Shown: positions 1 to 8,567, numbered from the stretch's first letter. The stretch is DNA of 47,863 nucleotides from CAYUET01 sp964443875 (GCA_964443875.1 CAYUET010000021.1:1-47863), one strand, 5' to 3'. Notes: a model not told the origin generated them from the sequence alone. Made by a program: numbers and translations.

Positions 1-17
1 TTGAAATAAAGCTTGTT

Positions 18-383
18 ATGACAACAGCTGTCAGCTATTGGCGAAACTCCTGTATTATTCTTCCTATCTTGATTATTGGATTCAGGAATCCATTCAACGA
101 CGGGAAAAAAACAAGCTGGCGTTTTGTGTTTTCAGTGGCAGCGGTATGGGGGTATCTTCTGGGGGTGCGAGTTGTTGTGGATACTCTTGATCATTGGCTG
201 GCCACGACTCCTGAACAGATTCAGGCAATTTGCGATGGGGATGGAGCAAAAAATGCTTTCGTCTCGCTTTTTGGTTGGATACCCGGAATTGTACTGTCTT
301 TTTTGGCATGGGGAATTATTCGGATTTGGATTATGGGGAAACCTTATTTAATCAAGGTAATAAAATATTGCAGCAAGAATTAA
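18..383 (+). CDS. Small hypothetical membrane protein
   Basis: I do not recognise this 121-residue protein. It has about three hydrophobic stretches (near residues 13-21, 36-54 and 82-104), so an inner-membrane location is likely. The middle part, residues 56-80, is polar and contains a short acidic run. No convincing Shine-Dalgarno sequence precedes the ATG, and the gene lies at the window edge beside several broken genes, so it may itself be a remnant. No function can be assigned. Confidence 0.5.
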   Translation: MTTAVSYWRNSCIILPILIIGFRNPFNDGKKTSWRFVFSVAAVWGYLLGVRVVVDTLDHWLATTPEQIQAICDGDGAKNAFVSLFGWIPGIVLSFLAWGIIRIWIMGKPYLIKVIKYCSKN

Positions 384-407
384 AGTTAAATTAGAGATGT
401 AAGTTTT

Positions 408-494
408 ATGAAATCACGAATTATGTATATGGAATTGAAAACGCATGAAGGCGGGCATGATGACCGCGGTGAAGCCCGGTTTAAAAGAACCTGA
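408..494 (+). pseudogene. Fragment of a small conserved protein (N-terminal part only)
   Basis: This short frame of 28 codons begins with residues resembling the start of a common small bacterial protein (an R-I-M-Y-x-E-L-K stretch followed by a Gly/His/Asp-rich turn). It runs out of frame around position 475-480, exactly where a different protein remnant begins in another frame. I read it as the 5' stub left after a deletion that fused two genes. The family assignment is weak and rests on memory of the motif. Confidence 0.3.
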
Positions 495-840
495 TTTTGT
501 TCAGGACGAAATATTTAAAACAATCATTTGGCGAACTATTAGTGATGGTTATAATACTACCCCGCAAGCTACCCCACAAGCTGGGGATGAAATAAAGGAA
601 GGGATAAAAAGAATTGTTATGGTACTGGTTGGGGAAATGAAACGACAGGAACTTCAGAACAAATTAGGGTTAAGAGATAGAAAAAATTTCAGTGTCAACT
701 ATTTAACTCCTGCTCTGGAAGCTAATTGCATTGAAATGACCATTCCAGAAACCCCAACGCACGAGGATCAACGTTATCGATTAACAACCCGGGGAATAGA
801 AGTAAAATCACACTTGTCATCCAGAAAGAAGAAAAAATGA
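445..840 (+). pseudogene. C-terminal remnant of an AlbA_2/HATPase_c_4-type putative DNA-binding or ATPase protein
   Basis: From about residue 12 the frame matches the C-terminal end of RecG-like/AlbA_2 (HATPase_c_4) regulators. It has a Gly-Leu-x-Glu-Pro-x-Phe motif, a Thr-Pro-Gln linker, then a winged-helix segment with the typical pattern of RQELQ, a short DR, LTPALE and IEMTIP, ending in a lysine-rich tail. Full-length members are roughly 400 to 500 residues, so the N-terminal catalytic or DNA-binding part is missing. The first 11 residues are probably out-of-frame sequence. Such genes are often carried inside type I restriction-modification loci, which fits the HsdR fragment directly downstream. 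Confidence 0.6.
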
Positions 841-1034
841 GCAAAGTCGGCGACAAAGAACGAATAGCCCAAAACCGTGTGGTTAAACTCTTTTAGCACG
901 AACTGAAATACCGCTATTGGGGCAACTCTATGAATCTGGGCATGAAGTTCGGGTTGGAGATTGATGAGAATATGGAGGAATACTGGACGACGATCAGGAA
1001 TAGTCCGGGATGGATTAAGGAGAGGTTTGCGTGA
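837..1034 (+). pseudogene. Remnant of type I restriction enzyme R subunit (HsdR) N-terminus, with an in-frame amber codon
   Basis: The ATG overlaps the stop of the preceding remnant. The first 19 codons read like the N-terminus of type I HsdR proteins (VGDKER, then QNRVVKLF). A TAG at 894-896 stands where Gln is usual, and the same frame continues with HELKYRYWGN, which is again HsdR-like. After position 926 the similarity stops and about 35 unrelated residues run to a TGA at 1032-1034. HsdR proteins are around 1000 residues, so this is a stub with a nonsense mutation and a large deletion. It cannot make a working enzyme. Confidence 0.55.
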
Positions 1035-1039
1035 GGAGG

Positions 1040-1084
1040 CACTTCGACAGGCTCAGTGACCTCACTTCGGCAGGTGGAGTGACC
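1040..1084 (+). repeat. Two tandem 22-bp direct repeats
   Basis: Positions 1040-1061 and 1063-1084 are near-identical 22-mers separated by one base. They differ at four positions. Each starts CACTTCG and ends AGTGACC. The unit resembles interspersed TTCGACAGGCTCAGTGACC-type repeats seen in many environmental genomes, and it loosely resembles the repeats at 43668 and 46004 in this window. It lies between the restriction-system remnants and the next gene. Confidence 0.6.
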
Positions 1085-1138
1085 GAGTGGAAAAGTAGGA
1101 GTCGTTTTAAATCAGGTTTTTTATTGAAGAGGGGTTTT

Positions 1139-1855
1139 ATGGGCAGAAAGTTTATCAGGATTTTATTTTGTCTGAGTGTTTTGTTTTGCCCTGATTTTTT
1201 TGCAGGGAGTAATGATGAGGAGGTGAAGGAGGTCTCCCAGTATTTTTGCGGGATTGCGATTTGCATTGTTTACGGGACTCCTTTTTTATTTGTTTCTCCG
1301 GAGGATAAGGCAGGTGAGTTCGATGAGTATCCTTATTCGTATTGTGATGGTTTTTATACGGATGATCATTCAAAAATAGGGGGAGGGAGAGCTTACTGCG
1401 GGTATTCCTTTGATTCGGAGGATACGCATGCGGTGAATTATTTTTTGGAAATTAATCTGAAAGGACTGGGTGCGGATTTTTTGCTTTCAAAATATGAGAA
1501 GGATTCCTCTGAAAGTAAATGGGATGTGCTCTCGACTCATGTGTTTTATAATTTTCTGAGAACAGAGAAGCTGAATTTTAAAAGCGGTCTGGGGTATAAG
1601 GAAATCAGGTGTGAGGATGAATCTTCCGGCCATAATCTGAATTATTTCTATGGGTTCGAATATTTTCCCGTGAAGCCGGTTCATGTGAATGTACGCTTTG
1701 AGTATACACGGATTAATGATGAGGATATTGTTTTGCTTTCCCCAGAAATCGGGGTGGTGCTGAACCGGTTTGAGATTTCCGGGGCGTATACTTACAACCG
1801 TCTGGATGAGGAAACATTTAAGTCTTTTGAAACCCGTGTGTCGGTGTGGTTTTAG
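1139..1855 (+). CDS. Secreted, possibly outer-membrane beta-barrel protein
   Basis: The protein begins with a basic start and a hydrophobic stretch ending near an FAG site around residue 22, consistent with a signal peptide. The rest is rich in alternating aromatic and polar residues. It ends in VSVWF, and a C-terminal phenylalanine is typical of outer-membrane barrels. I chose the ATG at 1139 because an AGAGGGG ribosome site lies 4-10 bases upstream and the signal peptide starts there. The longer frame from 1031 runs through the tandem repeat. Several cysteines near residues 30-85 are unusual for a barrel and may form disulfides. It lies alone between a repeat and a reverse-strand gene. The function is unknown. 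Confidence 0.6.
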   Translation: MGRKFIRILFCLSVLFCPDFFAGSNDEEVKEVSQYFCGIAICIVYGTPFLFVSPEDKAGEFDEYPYSYCDGFYTDDHSKIGGGRAYCGYSFDSEDTHAVNYFLEINLKGLGADFLLSKYEKDSSESKWDVLSTHVFYNFLRTEKLNFKSGLGYKEIRCEDESSGHNLNYFYGFEYFPVKPVHVNVRFEYTRINDEDIVLLSPEIGVVLNRFEISGAYTYNRLDEETFKSFETRVSVWF

Positions 1856-1917
1856 ACCAGATTATTTTAGTTTGTATAAATTTTTGTGGGATATGCCTGT
1901 AGGATGTAGTTAAAGGC

Positions 1918-1950
1918 ATGGATACCGGGATCGAGTTCCGGGTATGACGA
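1918..1950. repeat. Palindromic intergenic repeat
   Basis: The arms ATACCGGGA and TTCCGGGTAT, separated by TCGAG, can form a hairpin. The element ends with ATGACG. This type (GGATxCCGGG...CCGGGxATGAC) is a familiar interspersed palindrome of environmental bacterial genomes. It lies just downstream of the secreted-protein gene and has no T-run, so it is more likely a repeat than a terminator. Confidence 0.5.
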
Positions 1951-2012
1951 GATGCAGAAATAGACAAGATTTAGAGGGGATGAGAATTGCTATTCTGATT
2001 TTGTTTTATTTT

Positions 2013-2963
2013 CTACACTCCGTATGTGGATAGCAAATAATCTTCAGGATAGATCCAGAATTGCTGATTAATGGGTTTAGTATCTACAATTTTTTCACCT
2101 TCTATTTTTATCAGTATTGAATGTTTCGTTTCAATTAAATAGTCGATGGGAAAAGAAAAGGGAGAACTCTTCTTTTTACAAAACTCAAGATAGCACCTTT
2201 TCATTCCATTTTGTTCAGGGGATACCGTTCTTTTTTCTCCGGCCCGGGCTAGTTCAGGATGTAGAATGACTGGTTTTATATGCGGCCACCAGGCAATCCT
2301 CAGATAGGCTTTATCCAGCCAATAATATTTCATTTGTTCTTTACGAAAAATATAATTATTGAACGCAAGATCTAAACATTCATCATCGGCAGCACCGGGT
2401 GCCTGGGCAATAACAGAAAACCACATTTCCAGCAGATATTTAGCTTTTGAGGTGTTTCCGTAGTATTGGACGCCTCCGGTAACGATTAATTGTGCGGTAT
2501 CAGAAAATCCAATATGATGTGAGAACCGATAGAAATCGGATTGTCTGTCTGCTGGATCTATTTTTAAATTTACAGGAACATAGGCTTCATTATGCGGGTC
2601 GTTTAACCAATTGTAGACAGCAAAATCATAATTTTGTGCGCTGATATCTTTTATTGTCTGAGGATATTCAGTAAAAAGATAATCACTATCCAGATATAAG
2701 ATTCCTTTATCTGGAAAACGGTTTAAATTGAAAGAAATGAAATTTGCCTTTGTAAATGAGAGATCATTACTGCCTTTCAGGCTTATGGAGGTGTGAATAT
2801 GGGATACTTGATAGATACAATAAGGTATTTGGTATTTTTCACAGGATGCGGCTAAGCGCTTTGCTTGCTGGATATATTTTTCTGAAGAGGGGGTGAACAT
2901 TGCGCATAGTAAGAAAGGAATAATCAGATAAATTAGAAATATTTTCCTGAAATATTTTTTCAT
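2013..2963 (-). CDS. Membrane-anchored glycosyltransferase-like protein
   Basis: This 316-residue protein starts with a lysine-rich N-terminus and one hydrophobic segment (residues 8-23), a signal peptide or signal anchor. The body looks like a GT-A nucleotide-diphospho-sugar transferase. It has a KANFISFNL stretch followed by LYLDSDYLF, where DSD is the metal- and sugar-nucleotide-binding DxD motif (near residues 93-95), and later an acidic ADDECLDLAF segment typical of such enzymes. Donor and acceptor cannot be told. It is transcribed alone, opposite to its left neighbour. The similarity is at fold level only, so the substrate is open. Confidence 0.55.
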   Translation of the reverse strand: MKKYFRKIFLIYLIIPFLLCAMFTPSSEKYIQQAKRLAASCEKYQIPYCIYQVSHIHTSISLKGSNDLSFTKANFISFNLNRFPDKGILYLDSDYLFTEYPQTIKDISAQNYDFAVYNWLNDPHNEAYVPVNLKIDPADRQSDFYRFSHHIGFSDTAQLIVTGGVQYYGNTSKAKYLLEMWFSVIAQAPGAADDECLDLAFNNYIFRKEQMKYYWLDKAYLRIAWWPHIKPVILHPELARAGEKRTVSPEQNGMKRCYLEFCKKKSSPFSFPIDYLIETKHSILIKIEGEKIVDTKPINQQFWIYPEDYLLSTYGV

Positions 2964-3150
2964 AGATAAACGGTAGTGGAAATTCTGAAGCCATATTCCT
3001 TTTTCCTTTTTTGAGAAAATCTTGAATTCAAGCTCGTTCTAATGAGATATAAAGTTACAGAGAAAAAGATAGAAAGGCAAGGACGACATGAAAGGCAGGG
3101 TGAAAATATGCAGGGCTATCCTGTATCAGGGACTGTAATGACAAAAAGTA

Positions 3151-3858
3151 TCATGTTTCATTGATAAACGCTATGGTATGGCAGGCGGCTAGGGCTGCGG
3201 TTTCGGTGCGCAGCCGGCTTTCGCCAAGGCTGGTTTCAAGGAATCCGCTTTGTTTCGCCAGTTGAATTTCCTCAGGGGTGAAGTCCCCTTCAGGGCCGAT
3301 GAGGAGGCAGACGCTTCCTTTTCCTTTATACAGCTGTTTCAGGGATTTCTTTTCGTCGCTTTCATGGCAGTGGGCAATAAAGCGGTACTCTTCTTTTACA
3401 GTCTTCAAAAATTGTTCAAAGGAGACCATTTCATTTAAAATCGGTTTAAGAGGACTTAAGGATTGCTTCATGGCGGAGATGATGATTTTTTCAAGCCGCT
3501 CCGGTGAAAGATGTTTGCGCTCTGAGGTTTTGCAAAGAATGGGGGTGATGCAGTGAATACCGATTTCCACGGCTTTTTCCACAAACCATTCAAAGCGTTC
3601 AATGTTTTTGGTCGGCGCGACAGCCATATGCAGGGTGTAAGGTTTAGGGGCCAGGTGCTTTATTATTTCTTTGGAAATGATTGTACAGGTCTTTTTGGAT
3701 AATTCGGATATTTCACAGGCAATAAGATGTCCTTTCCCGTCCATAAGCAGGATTTCATCTCCAGCCTGATAGCGGAGTACTTTGATATGGTGAAATTCTT
3801 CCTCCGGAAGTTCAAAAGGCGTGTGCAGGGGGATTTCAGGACAGTAGAATACGTTCAT
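3151..3858 (-). CDS. rsmE: 16S rRNA (uracil-1498-N3)-methyltransferase RsmE
   Basis: RsmE methylates N3 of U1498 in helix 44 of 16S rRNA using S-adenosylmethionine. The 235 residues are the normal length. The N-terminal PUA-like domain includes the EEFHHIKVLR segment at residues 20-29. The SPOUT knot motifs are GPEGDF at 188-193 and LGESRLRTETA at 211-221, which bind SAM. The gene is divergent from metK, which makes the SAM it uses, across a 196-bp intergenic region. The start ATG is the first residue of the conserved N-terminus. Confidence 0.95.
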   Translation of the reverse strand: MNVFYCPEIPLHTPFELPEEEFHHIKVLRYQAGDEILLMDGKGHLIACEISELSKKTCTIISKEIIKHLAPKPYTLHMAVAPTKNIERFEWFVEKAVEIGIHCITPILCKTSERKHLSPERLEKIIISAMKQSLSPLKPILNEMVSFEQFLKTVKEEYRFIAHCHESDEKKSLKQLYKGKGSVCLLIGPEGDFTPEEIQLAKQSGFLETSLGESRLRTETAALAACHTIAFINET

Positions 3859-3967
3859 GGGGTTTTATTATCACAGCCTTTATTGTATGGCAATTTTTAT
3901 GTTCAGCACTATTCTGAGGTGGTGAGCTGGATTTTCTATTAAAACTATAGGATTAATTCTTTTTTGC

Positions 3968-3996
3968 TTGATCAGGAAAATGATTTAACGTATTAG
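3968..3996 (+). promoter_or_regulatory. Candidate sigma-70 promoter for the metK operon
   Basis: TTGATC at 3968-3973 and TATTAG at 3991-3996 are separated by exactly 17 bp, about 60 bp before the metK start. Nothing resembling a SAM riboswitch lies between it and the ATG, which is preceded by AAAGGAATTT. Confidence 0.4.
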
Positions 3997-4054
3997 TACC
4001 AGACTTAAAAAATGTTTTTTATTTAATGAACGATAACATAAAAGGAATTTAAAA

Positions 4055-5224
4055 ATGGCAAAGCATTTGTTTACTTCCGAATCTGTGACACAGGGTCATC
4101 CGGATAAAATGGCGGACCAGATTTCTGATGCACTTCTTGACGCTTATCTTGAACAGGATCCGAATTCACGTGTTGCTGCTGAAACTCTTCTGGCTACGGG
4201 CATGGTTGTTGTTGCAGGTCAGGTGACCAGTAAGGCGACTATCGACATTCCAGCGCTTGTCCGCAAAACGGTCAAAGAAATCGGTTTTACGGATTCTTCC
4301 ATGGGTTTTGATGACAAAACCTGCGCTGTGATTGTTTCTCTGGATAAGCAGTCTCCTGATATTTCTCAGGGTGTGACGGAAGGCCAGGGGCTTCACCAGG
4401 AACAGGGAGCCGGCGATCAGGGAATGATGTTCGGTTATGCCTGCGATGAAACAGCTGAACTCATGCCTTTACCCATCATGCTTTCCCACAAACTTGCTTT
4501 AAAGCTTGCTGAACTTCGTGAAAAAGGCGTTTTAAAATACCTGAGACCTGATGGAAAATCCCAGGTTACGGTTGAATATGACGGGGACAAGGCTGTCCGT
4601 GTGACGGCCGTTGTGATTTCCACTCAGCATGATGATAAAGTTGCTTATAATAAAATCAAGAAAGATCTGATTGAGAAAATCATTAAAAAGGTTATTCCTG
4701 CAAAGTTACTGACCAAGGAAACCCAGTACCACATCAATCCTACAGGGCGTTTTGTGGTCGGAGGCCCAATGGGCGATACCGGTCTTACCGGCAGAAAAAT
4801 CATTGTGGATACTTACGGCGGTATGGGCAGACACGGCGGAGGCGCTTTCTCCGGAAAAGATCCATCGAAAGTGGACAGAAGTGCCGCTTACATGGCACGC
4901 TATATTGCCAAGAACGTGGTCGCTGCCAAGCTTGCAAAACGCTGCGAAGTTCAGCTTGCTTATGCGATCGGTGTTGCAGAGCCCGTTTCCGTAAAGGTCG
5001 ATACGTTCGGAACAGGTGTGATCGATGAAGAAGTCCTTTCCGGAATCATCCGTAAGAATTTCGAACTCAAACCCGCAGGAATCATCAAGTCCCTTGACCT
5101 TAAAAAACCGGTCTATAAAAAGACCGCTGCTTACGGTCATTTCGGAAGAAGTGAAAAGGGCTTTACCTGGGAAAAGACGGATAAGGCATCGGCTCTTGCT
5201 AAAGCTGCAAAAGAGCTTAAATAA
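4055..5224 (+). CDS. metK: S-adenosylmethionine synthase
   Basis: MetK makes S-adenosylmethionine from methionine and ATP in the cytoplasm. The 389 residues match the family length. Motifs visible are HPDK (15-18), GAGDQG (118-123), the ATP-binding GGPMGDTGLTGRK (236-248) and the P-loop-like GGGAFSGKDPSKVDRSA (261-277). The start follows an AAAGGAA ribosome site. It is the first gene of a tight operon with comF (overlapping), miaA, hflX, a PilZ gene and ddl. SAM is the substrate of the divergent RsmE. Confidence 0.97.
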   Translation: MAKHLFTSESVTQGHPDKMADQISDALLDAYLEQDPNSRVAAETLLATGMVVVAGQVTSKATIDIPALVRKTVKEIGFTDSSMGFDDKTCAVIVSLDKQSPDISQGVTEGQGLHQEQGAGDQGMMFGYACDETAELMPLPIMLSHKLALKLAELREKGVLKYLRPDGKSQVTVEYDGDKAVRVTAVVISTQHDDKVAYNKIKKDLIEKIIKKVIPAKLLTKETQYHINPTGRFVVGGPMGDTGLTGRKIIVDTYGGMGRHGGGAFSGKDPSKVDRSAAYMARYIAKNVVAAKLAKRCEVQLAYAIGVAEPVSVKVDTFGTGVIDEEVLSGIIRKNFELKPAGIIKSLDLKKPVYKKTAAYGHFGRSEKGFTWEKTDKASALAKAAKELK

Positions 5225-5948
5225 GCTTTATTCCTTTATTGCTGATCTGATTTTTCCTCCCGTATGCCTAAGCTGCGGGAGGAAAATTTTTTTCTTCTCC
5301 CCCTTCTTTTTCTGCAAAACCTGCCTTAAAAATTTTTCATGGATTAACGGAAACTCCTGTTCGGATTGCGGACGGTTTATCGGCGCTGCAAAGCATTTTC
5401 AAACAAGCTGCAAGATCTGCAGAACCACTCAGCGTTTTTTTCAGGGCAGTATTTCCGCTTTGAACTTTGTTTCTCCTGTGAAGGATCTGCTTCTGGAAAT
5501 GAAATACTGCAGGAATCCCCTTTACGCCAAAGGCTTATCCAGGCTTCTTATCCATGCCCTTAAAAAACAGAAAAATAAAATTCCGCCCTGGGATGCGGTG
5601 AGTTATGTGCCTGCCTTCCCTTTGAAGTCCAAGGAAAGAGGATTCAATCAGAGCGGCCTGATGGCAAGGGAAATTGCCCGATACTGGAGGCTTCCCCTGG
5701 TGACTTTTTTAAAAAAATCAAAGGAAGGTCCGGCTCAGGCCGGCCTTTCCCTTTCAGAAAGAGCTTTGAATGTTGCCGGATCTTTCCGCGTGAAAGAGGC
5801 GGCGCTTTCTTCCTATAAACATGTTCTGCTTGTGGACGATGTTATGACTACGGCCAGTACCCTTAACGAATGCGCGCGTGAATTGTCTTTAGCGGGAATC
5901 CCCAGGATCAGTGTTGCCTCTCTCATGTCTGTTCCGGAGGTTTCATGA
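5196..5948 (+). CDS. comF: ComF family phosphoribosyltransferase-like protein
   Basis: ComF proteins are linked to DNA uptake and handling of incoming single strands, and carry a phosphoribosyltransferase fold. The N-terminus has a zinc-ribbon set: CLSC at residues 24-27, then CKTC, CSDC and CKIC. The C-terminal half has the PRPP-loop signature VLLVDDVMTTAST. I chose the TTG at 5196, inside the end of metK, because ATAAGG lies about 10 bases upstream and it gives the usual length near 250 residues. No ATG fits between the metK stop and the first zinc cysteine. The reading frame stays open further upstream inside metK, but that part is shadow. The pilus genes nearby would fit a competence role, although this is inference. 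Confidence 0.8.
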   Translation: MLKLQKSLNKLYSFIADLIFPPVCLSCGRKIFFFSPFFFCKTCLKNFSWINGNSCSDCGRFIGAAKHFQTSCKICRTTQRFFQGSISALNFVSPVKDLLLEMKYCRNPLYAKGLSRLLIHALKKQKNKIPPWDAVSYVPAFPLKSKERGFNQSGLMAREIARYWRLPLVTFLKKSKEGPAQAGLSLSERALNVAGSFRVKEAALSSYKHVLLVDDVMTTASTLNECARELSLAGIPRISVASLMSVPEVS

Positions 5949-6883
5949 ACCATAAAGTTGTCATTATGGGGCCTACAGGGGTAGGTAAAACGTCGCTTGC
6001 CATAGAGCTTGCGCAAAAATTTAACGCGGAGATTATTTCTTCAGACTCTATGCAGATTTATAAAGGCATGGATATCGGTACCGCCAAGCCGACTCAGGAG
6101 GAAAGAAAGAATATCCCCCATCACCTCATGGATTACATTGAGCCCGGAATACGCTTTCATGCTGCTCAATACCGCGAGGATGCTTTAAGGAAAATGGAGG
6201 AAATAGAGGTAAAGGGAAAGAGAATCCTGATTACCGGCGGGACAGGGATGTACCTAAAAAGCCTTATCCAGGGCCTTCTGGAAGAACCCGATAATCTGTC
6301 GGAAATCAGGGAAGGGCTTGAGAAGAGATTCAGGCTTGAAGGAATTGAAGGGATCCGGGAGGAATTGAAAGCGGCCGATCCGGTGAAGTATGGAGTCCTG
6401 CCTGTGAATGACAGCCGCAGGATTATCCATGCGCTTGCCTATTTTAAGGCCTCTGACGGTATTCCCATTTCCTCCATGCAGAAGGAATGGAAAGGGGAGC
6501 CCCCTGAAGATTATCTTTTGATCGGGCTTACCCGGAACCGGGAGAGCCTTTATGAGGCCATCAACAGGCGGGTGGATAAAATGATGGAAGACGGTTTTTT
6601 AAAGGAGGTTCAGACTTTTCTTGAAAAAAATATTCCCGGGGATTCAACCTGCTGGCAGGCAATAGGGTATAAACAACTTTCTTCTTTTATCCGCGGGGAA
6701 ATTGACCTTTCCGAGGCTGTGGAATGGATTAAAAAAGATTCCAGACATTATGCGAAAAGGCAATTGACCTGGTTTAGAAGGGTTGATAAAATCAGGTGGT
6801 TTGATGTGGATGACAATCACTATAAAGGAGCCATTATGGATTATATCCGTCATGAAACGGAGTGGATATTGACAAATGACTAA
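5945..6883 (+). CDS. miaA: tRNA dimethylallyltransferase MiaA
   Basis: MiaA adds a dimethylallyl group to N6 of A37 in tRNAs that read codons starting with U, which include the tRNA-Leu(UAA) and possibly tRNA-Leu(UAG) types encoded in this window. The 312 residues match the family. A Walker A loop GPTGVGKT sits at residues 9-16, followed by SSDSMQIYKGMDIGTAKP (34-51) and GGTGMYLKSL. The ATG overlaps the comF stop by four bases (ATGA), which implies translational coupling. It sits directly before hflX, an arrangement also seen in enterobacteria (miaA-hfq-hflX), though hfq is absent here. Confidence 0.96.
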   Translation: MNHKVVIMGPTGVGKTSLAIELAQKFNAEIISSDSMQIYKGMDIGTAKPTQEERKNIPHHLMDYIEPGIRFHAAQYREDALRKMEEIEVKGKRILITGGTGMYLKSLIQGLLEEPDNLSEIREGLEKRFRLEGIEGIREELKAADPVKYGVLPVNDSRRIIHALAYFKASDGIPISSMQKEWKGEPPEDYLLIGLTRNRESLYEAINRRVDKMMEDGFLKEVQTFLEKNIPGDSTCWQAIGYKQLSSFIRGEIDLSEAVEWIKKDSRHYAKRQLTWFRRVDKIRWFDVDDNHYKGAIMDYIRHETEWILTND

Positions 6884-8180
6884 AGAATCAACGGCTGTCC
6901 AGGAACAGTTACCCCATTCTTTGCTGGTAGGAATTCACATTAAAAGTAATCCCAAGGATGAATCGATGCGCTCTCTGCATGAGCTTCGTGAGCTCGCCGA
7001 GACAGCAGGTTATAAGGTTGAGGGAGAAATTTTAGTTTCCAGAGATTCTCTGGACCCTAATTATCTGATCGGGACCGGAAAAGCCGATGACATCCTGGCT
7101 ATGGCCCGTGATTTATCCGCAAAAATCATCATATTCGACATTCCTCTTAATCCCATTCAGGGAAGAAATCTTGAGGAGCATTTCAATTTAAAACTCATGG
7201 ATCGTGTGGAAATTATTCTGGATATTTTTTCAAAACACGCGAGTTCTCATGAAGCTAAAATTCAGATCGAGCTGGCTCAGCTCCGCTATTCCCTGCCCCG
7301 GCTGACGCGGATGTGGACCCATCTTTCCAGGCAGGAAGGGGCCATGGGCGTGCGCGGCGGACCCGGTGAAAAACAGATTGAAATAGACCGCCGCCGCATT
7401 AAAGACAAGATGCATCTTCTGAATGAACGCCTCTCCAGCATTGAACAGAACAGGCATACCCAGAGGAAAAGCCGGGAAAAAAACCATATTCCTCGTTTTA
7501 CTATTGTCGGGTATACCAACGCCGGAAAATCTTCTCTTTTAAACAAACTTACGGATGCAGGCGCCCTGGTGAAGGATCAGCTTTTCAGCACCCTGGATTC
7601 GCTTTCAAGAAAACTGGTCATGCCCGGAGGAAAGGATATTCTTCTGACGGATACGGTCGGTTTTATACGCAATCTGCCGCATTTTTTAATTGAGGCCTTT
7701 AAATCCACTCTGGAAGAGGTGCATGAGGCCGAATGTCTTCTGCATATCGTGGACGCCAGTGCCCCGGATTACCGCCAGAAAATGGAGTCGGTTATCTCGG
7801 TTCTTTATGATGAATTAAAGATTGAAGATAAAAGAATTATAAAGGTGATGAACAAGTGTGATCTTTTATCGGATGAACGGAAAAGGGAACTTGAAGAGGA
7901 TATTGAAGGCGCGGTTCTGATTTCAGCCAAGACCGGAGAAGGAATCGATGGACTTATCCGGACCCTTGATGAGGTCTTGAAGAAGATGCTGAAAAAAAGA
8001 GATTTTTTTATCCCCATGAAAGAAATGGGAAAAAAAGATTTTTTTTACGGTCATTCCACCGTTTTAAATGAAAATTACACTGAAAAAGGGGTGGAGATCA
8101 CCGCGGAAGTCGACGATCATACGCTTTCAGTCATGAGAAATTATCTGGTTAACGGGGATGAAGATTTCCCGGATAGTTAG
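6876..8180 (+). CDS. hflX: Ribosome-associated GTPase HflX
   Basis: HflX is a GTPase that binds the 50S subunit and splits stalled or stressed 70S ribosomes. The 434 residues show the glycine-rich N-terminal domain with LDPNYLIGTGKADDI, then QGRNLEEHFNLKLMDR, the linker GGPGEKQIE, and the G domain: G1 GYTNAGKSS, G3 DTVGF, G4 NKCD. The ATG overlaps the end of miaA by eight bases. The gene is intact and the family assignment is secure. Confidence 0.96.
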   Translation: MTKESTAVQEQLPHSLLVGIHIKSNPKDESMRSLHELRELAETAGYKVEGEILVSRDSLDPNYLIGTGKADDILAMARDLSAKIIIFDIPLNPIQGRNLEEHFNLKLMDRVEIILDIFSKHASSHEAKIQIELAQLRYSLPRLTRMWTHLSRQEGAMGVRGGPGEKQIEIDRRRIKDKMHLLNERLSSIEQNRHTQRKSREKNHIPRFTIVGYTNAGKSSLLNKLTDAGALVKDQLFSTLDSLSRKLVMPGGKDILLTDTVGFIRNLPHFLIEAFKSTLEEVHEAECLLHIVDASAPDYRQKMESVISVLYDELKIEDKRIIKVMNKCDLLSDERKRELEEDIEGAVLISAKTGEGIDGLIRTLDEVLKKMLKKRDFFIPMKEMGKKDFFYGHSTVLNENYTEKGVEITAEVDDHTLSVMRNYLVNGDEDFPDS

Positions 8181-8198
8181 TAATTCAGGAGCAGAAAA

Positions 8199-8564
8199 AT
8201 GAATAAAACATTAGCGGAAAATAGAAAATATTTGCGCTCCCTTTTTGTCTTTCCTGTCCGTTTCGGTGTGATTTCAAAAGAGGAGTCAACACCTTCGGAG
8301 TTTTTTCACGCCTTTTCAGATAATATCTCAGAGGGCGGCCTGAAAATCGAAATTAAAAAGGAAATCCCTTTAAAAACAAGGCTGTCCCTGCGTTTTGATC
8401 TTATCATCCATGAAAAACTCAATCTGGTCGAGACCCAGGCCGAGATCCGCTGGATTAAAAAGAAAACAAACGGCTTTTTTGAATACGGAATCGGTTTTGA
8501 CGGCCTGACCAGGGAAAACTGGAAAATCGTCGCCCGGTTTATGAATGAATATTGTAAAGGATAA
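8199..8564 (+). CDS. PilZ domain protein, probable cyclic di-GMP sensor
   Basis: This 121-residue protein is a single PilZ domain. The c-di-GMP-binding signature is visible: the N-terminal arginine box NRKYLR (residues 8-13) and, after the first strands, the DNISEGG motif (family pattern D/N-x-S-x-x-G, about residues 45-51). The C-terminus ends in a short helix. The start has AGGAG eight bases upstream. PilZ proteins control motility, pili or envelope synthesis in response to c-di-GMP, and this one is followed within 2 kb by pilus-assembly genes. The partner is not visible from sequence. Confidence 0.85.
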   Translation: MNKTLAENRKYLRSLFVFPVRFGVISKEESTPSEFFHAFSDNISEGGLKIEIKKEIPLKTRLSLRFDLIIHEKLNLVETQAEIRWIKKKTNGFFEYGIGFDGLTRENWKIVARFMNEYCKG

Positions 8565-8567
8565 AAA

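Noticed and set aside
1031..1138. Longer N-terminus of the secreted protein
   Set aside because: It translates the tandem repeat and lacks a signal peptide at its start; the ATG at 1139 has both a ribosome site and a signal peptide.
3859..4054. Possible SAM riboswitch upstream of metK
   Set aside because: None of the conserved cores of SAM-I, SAM-II or SAM-III riboswitches can be seen in the 196-bp region.
4706..5140. Long reverse-strand open frame inside metK
   Set aside because: It is antisense to a conserved gene with intact motifs and has no family features. The same holds for reverse frames inside ddl, pilB, hflX, glyA-nrdR and rmuC.
5025..5195. Upstream extension of the comF frame inside metK
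   Set aside because: The extension runs out of phase through conserved metK codons and precedes the first conserved zinc cysteine by more than 70 residues, so it is shadow.
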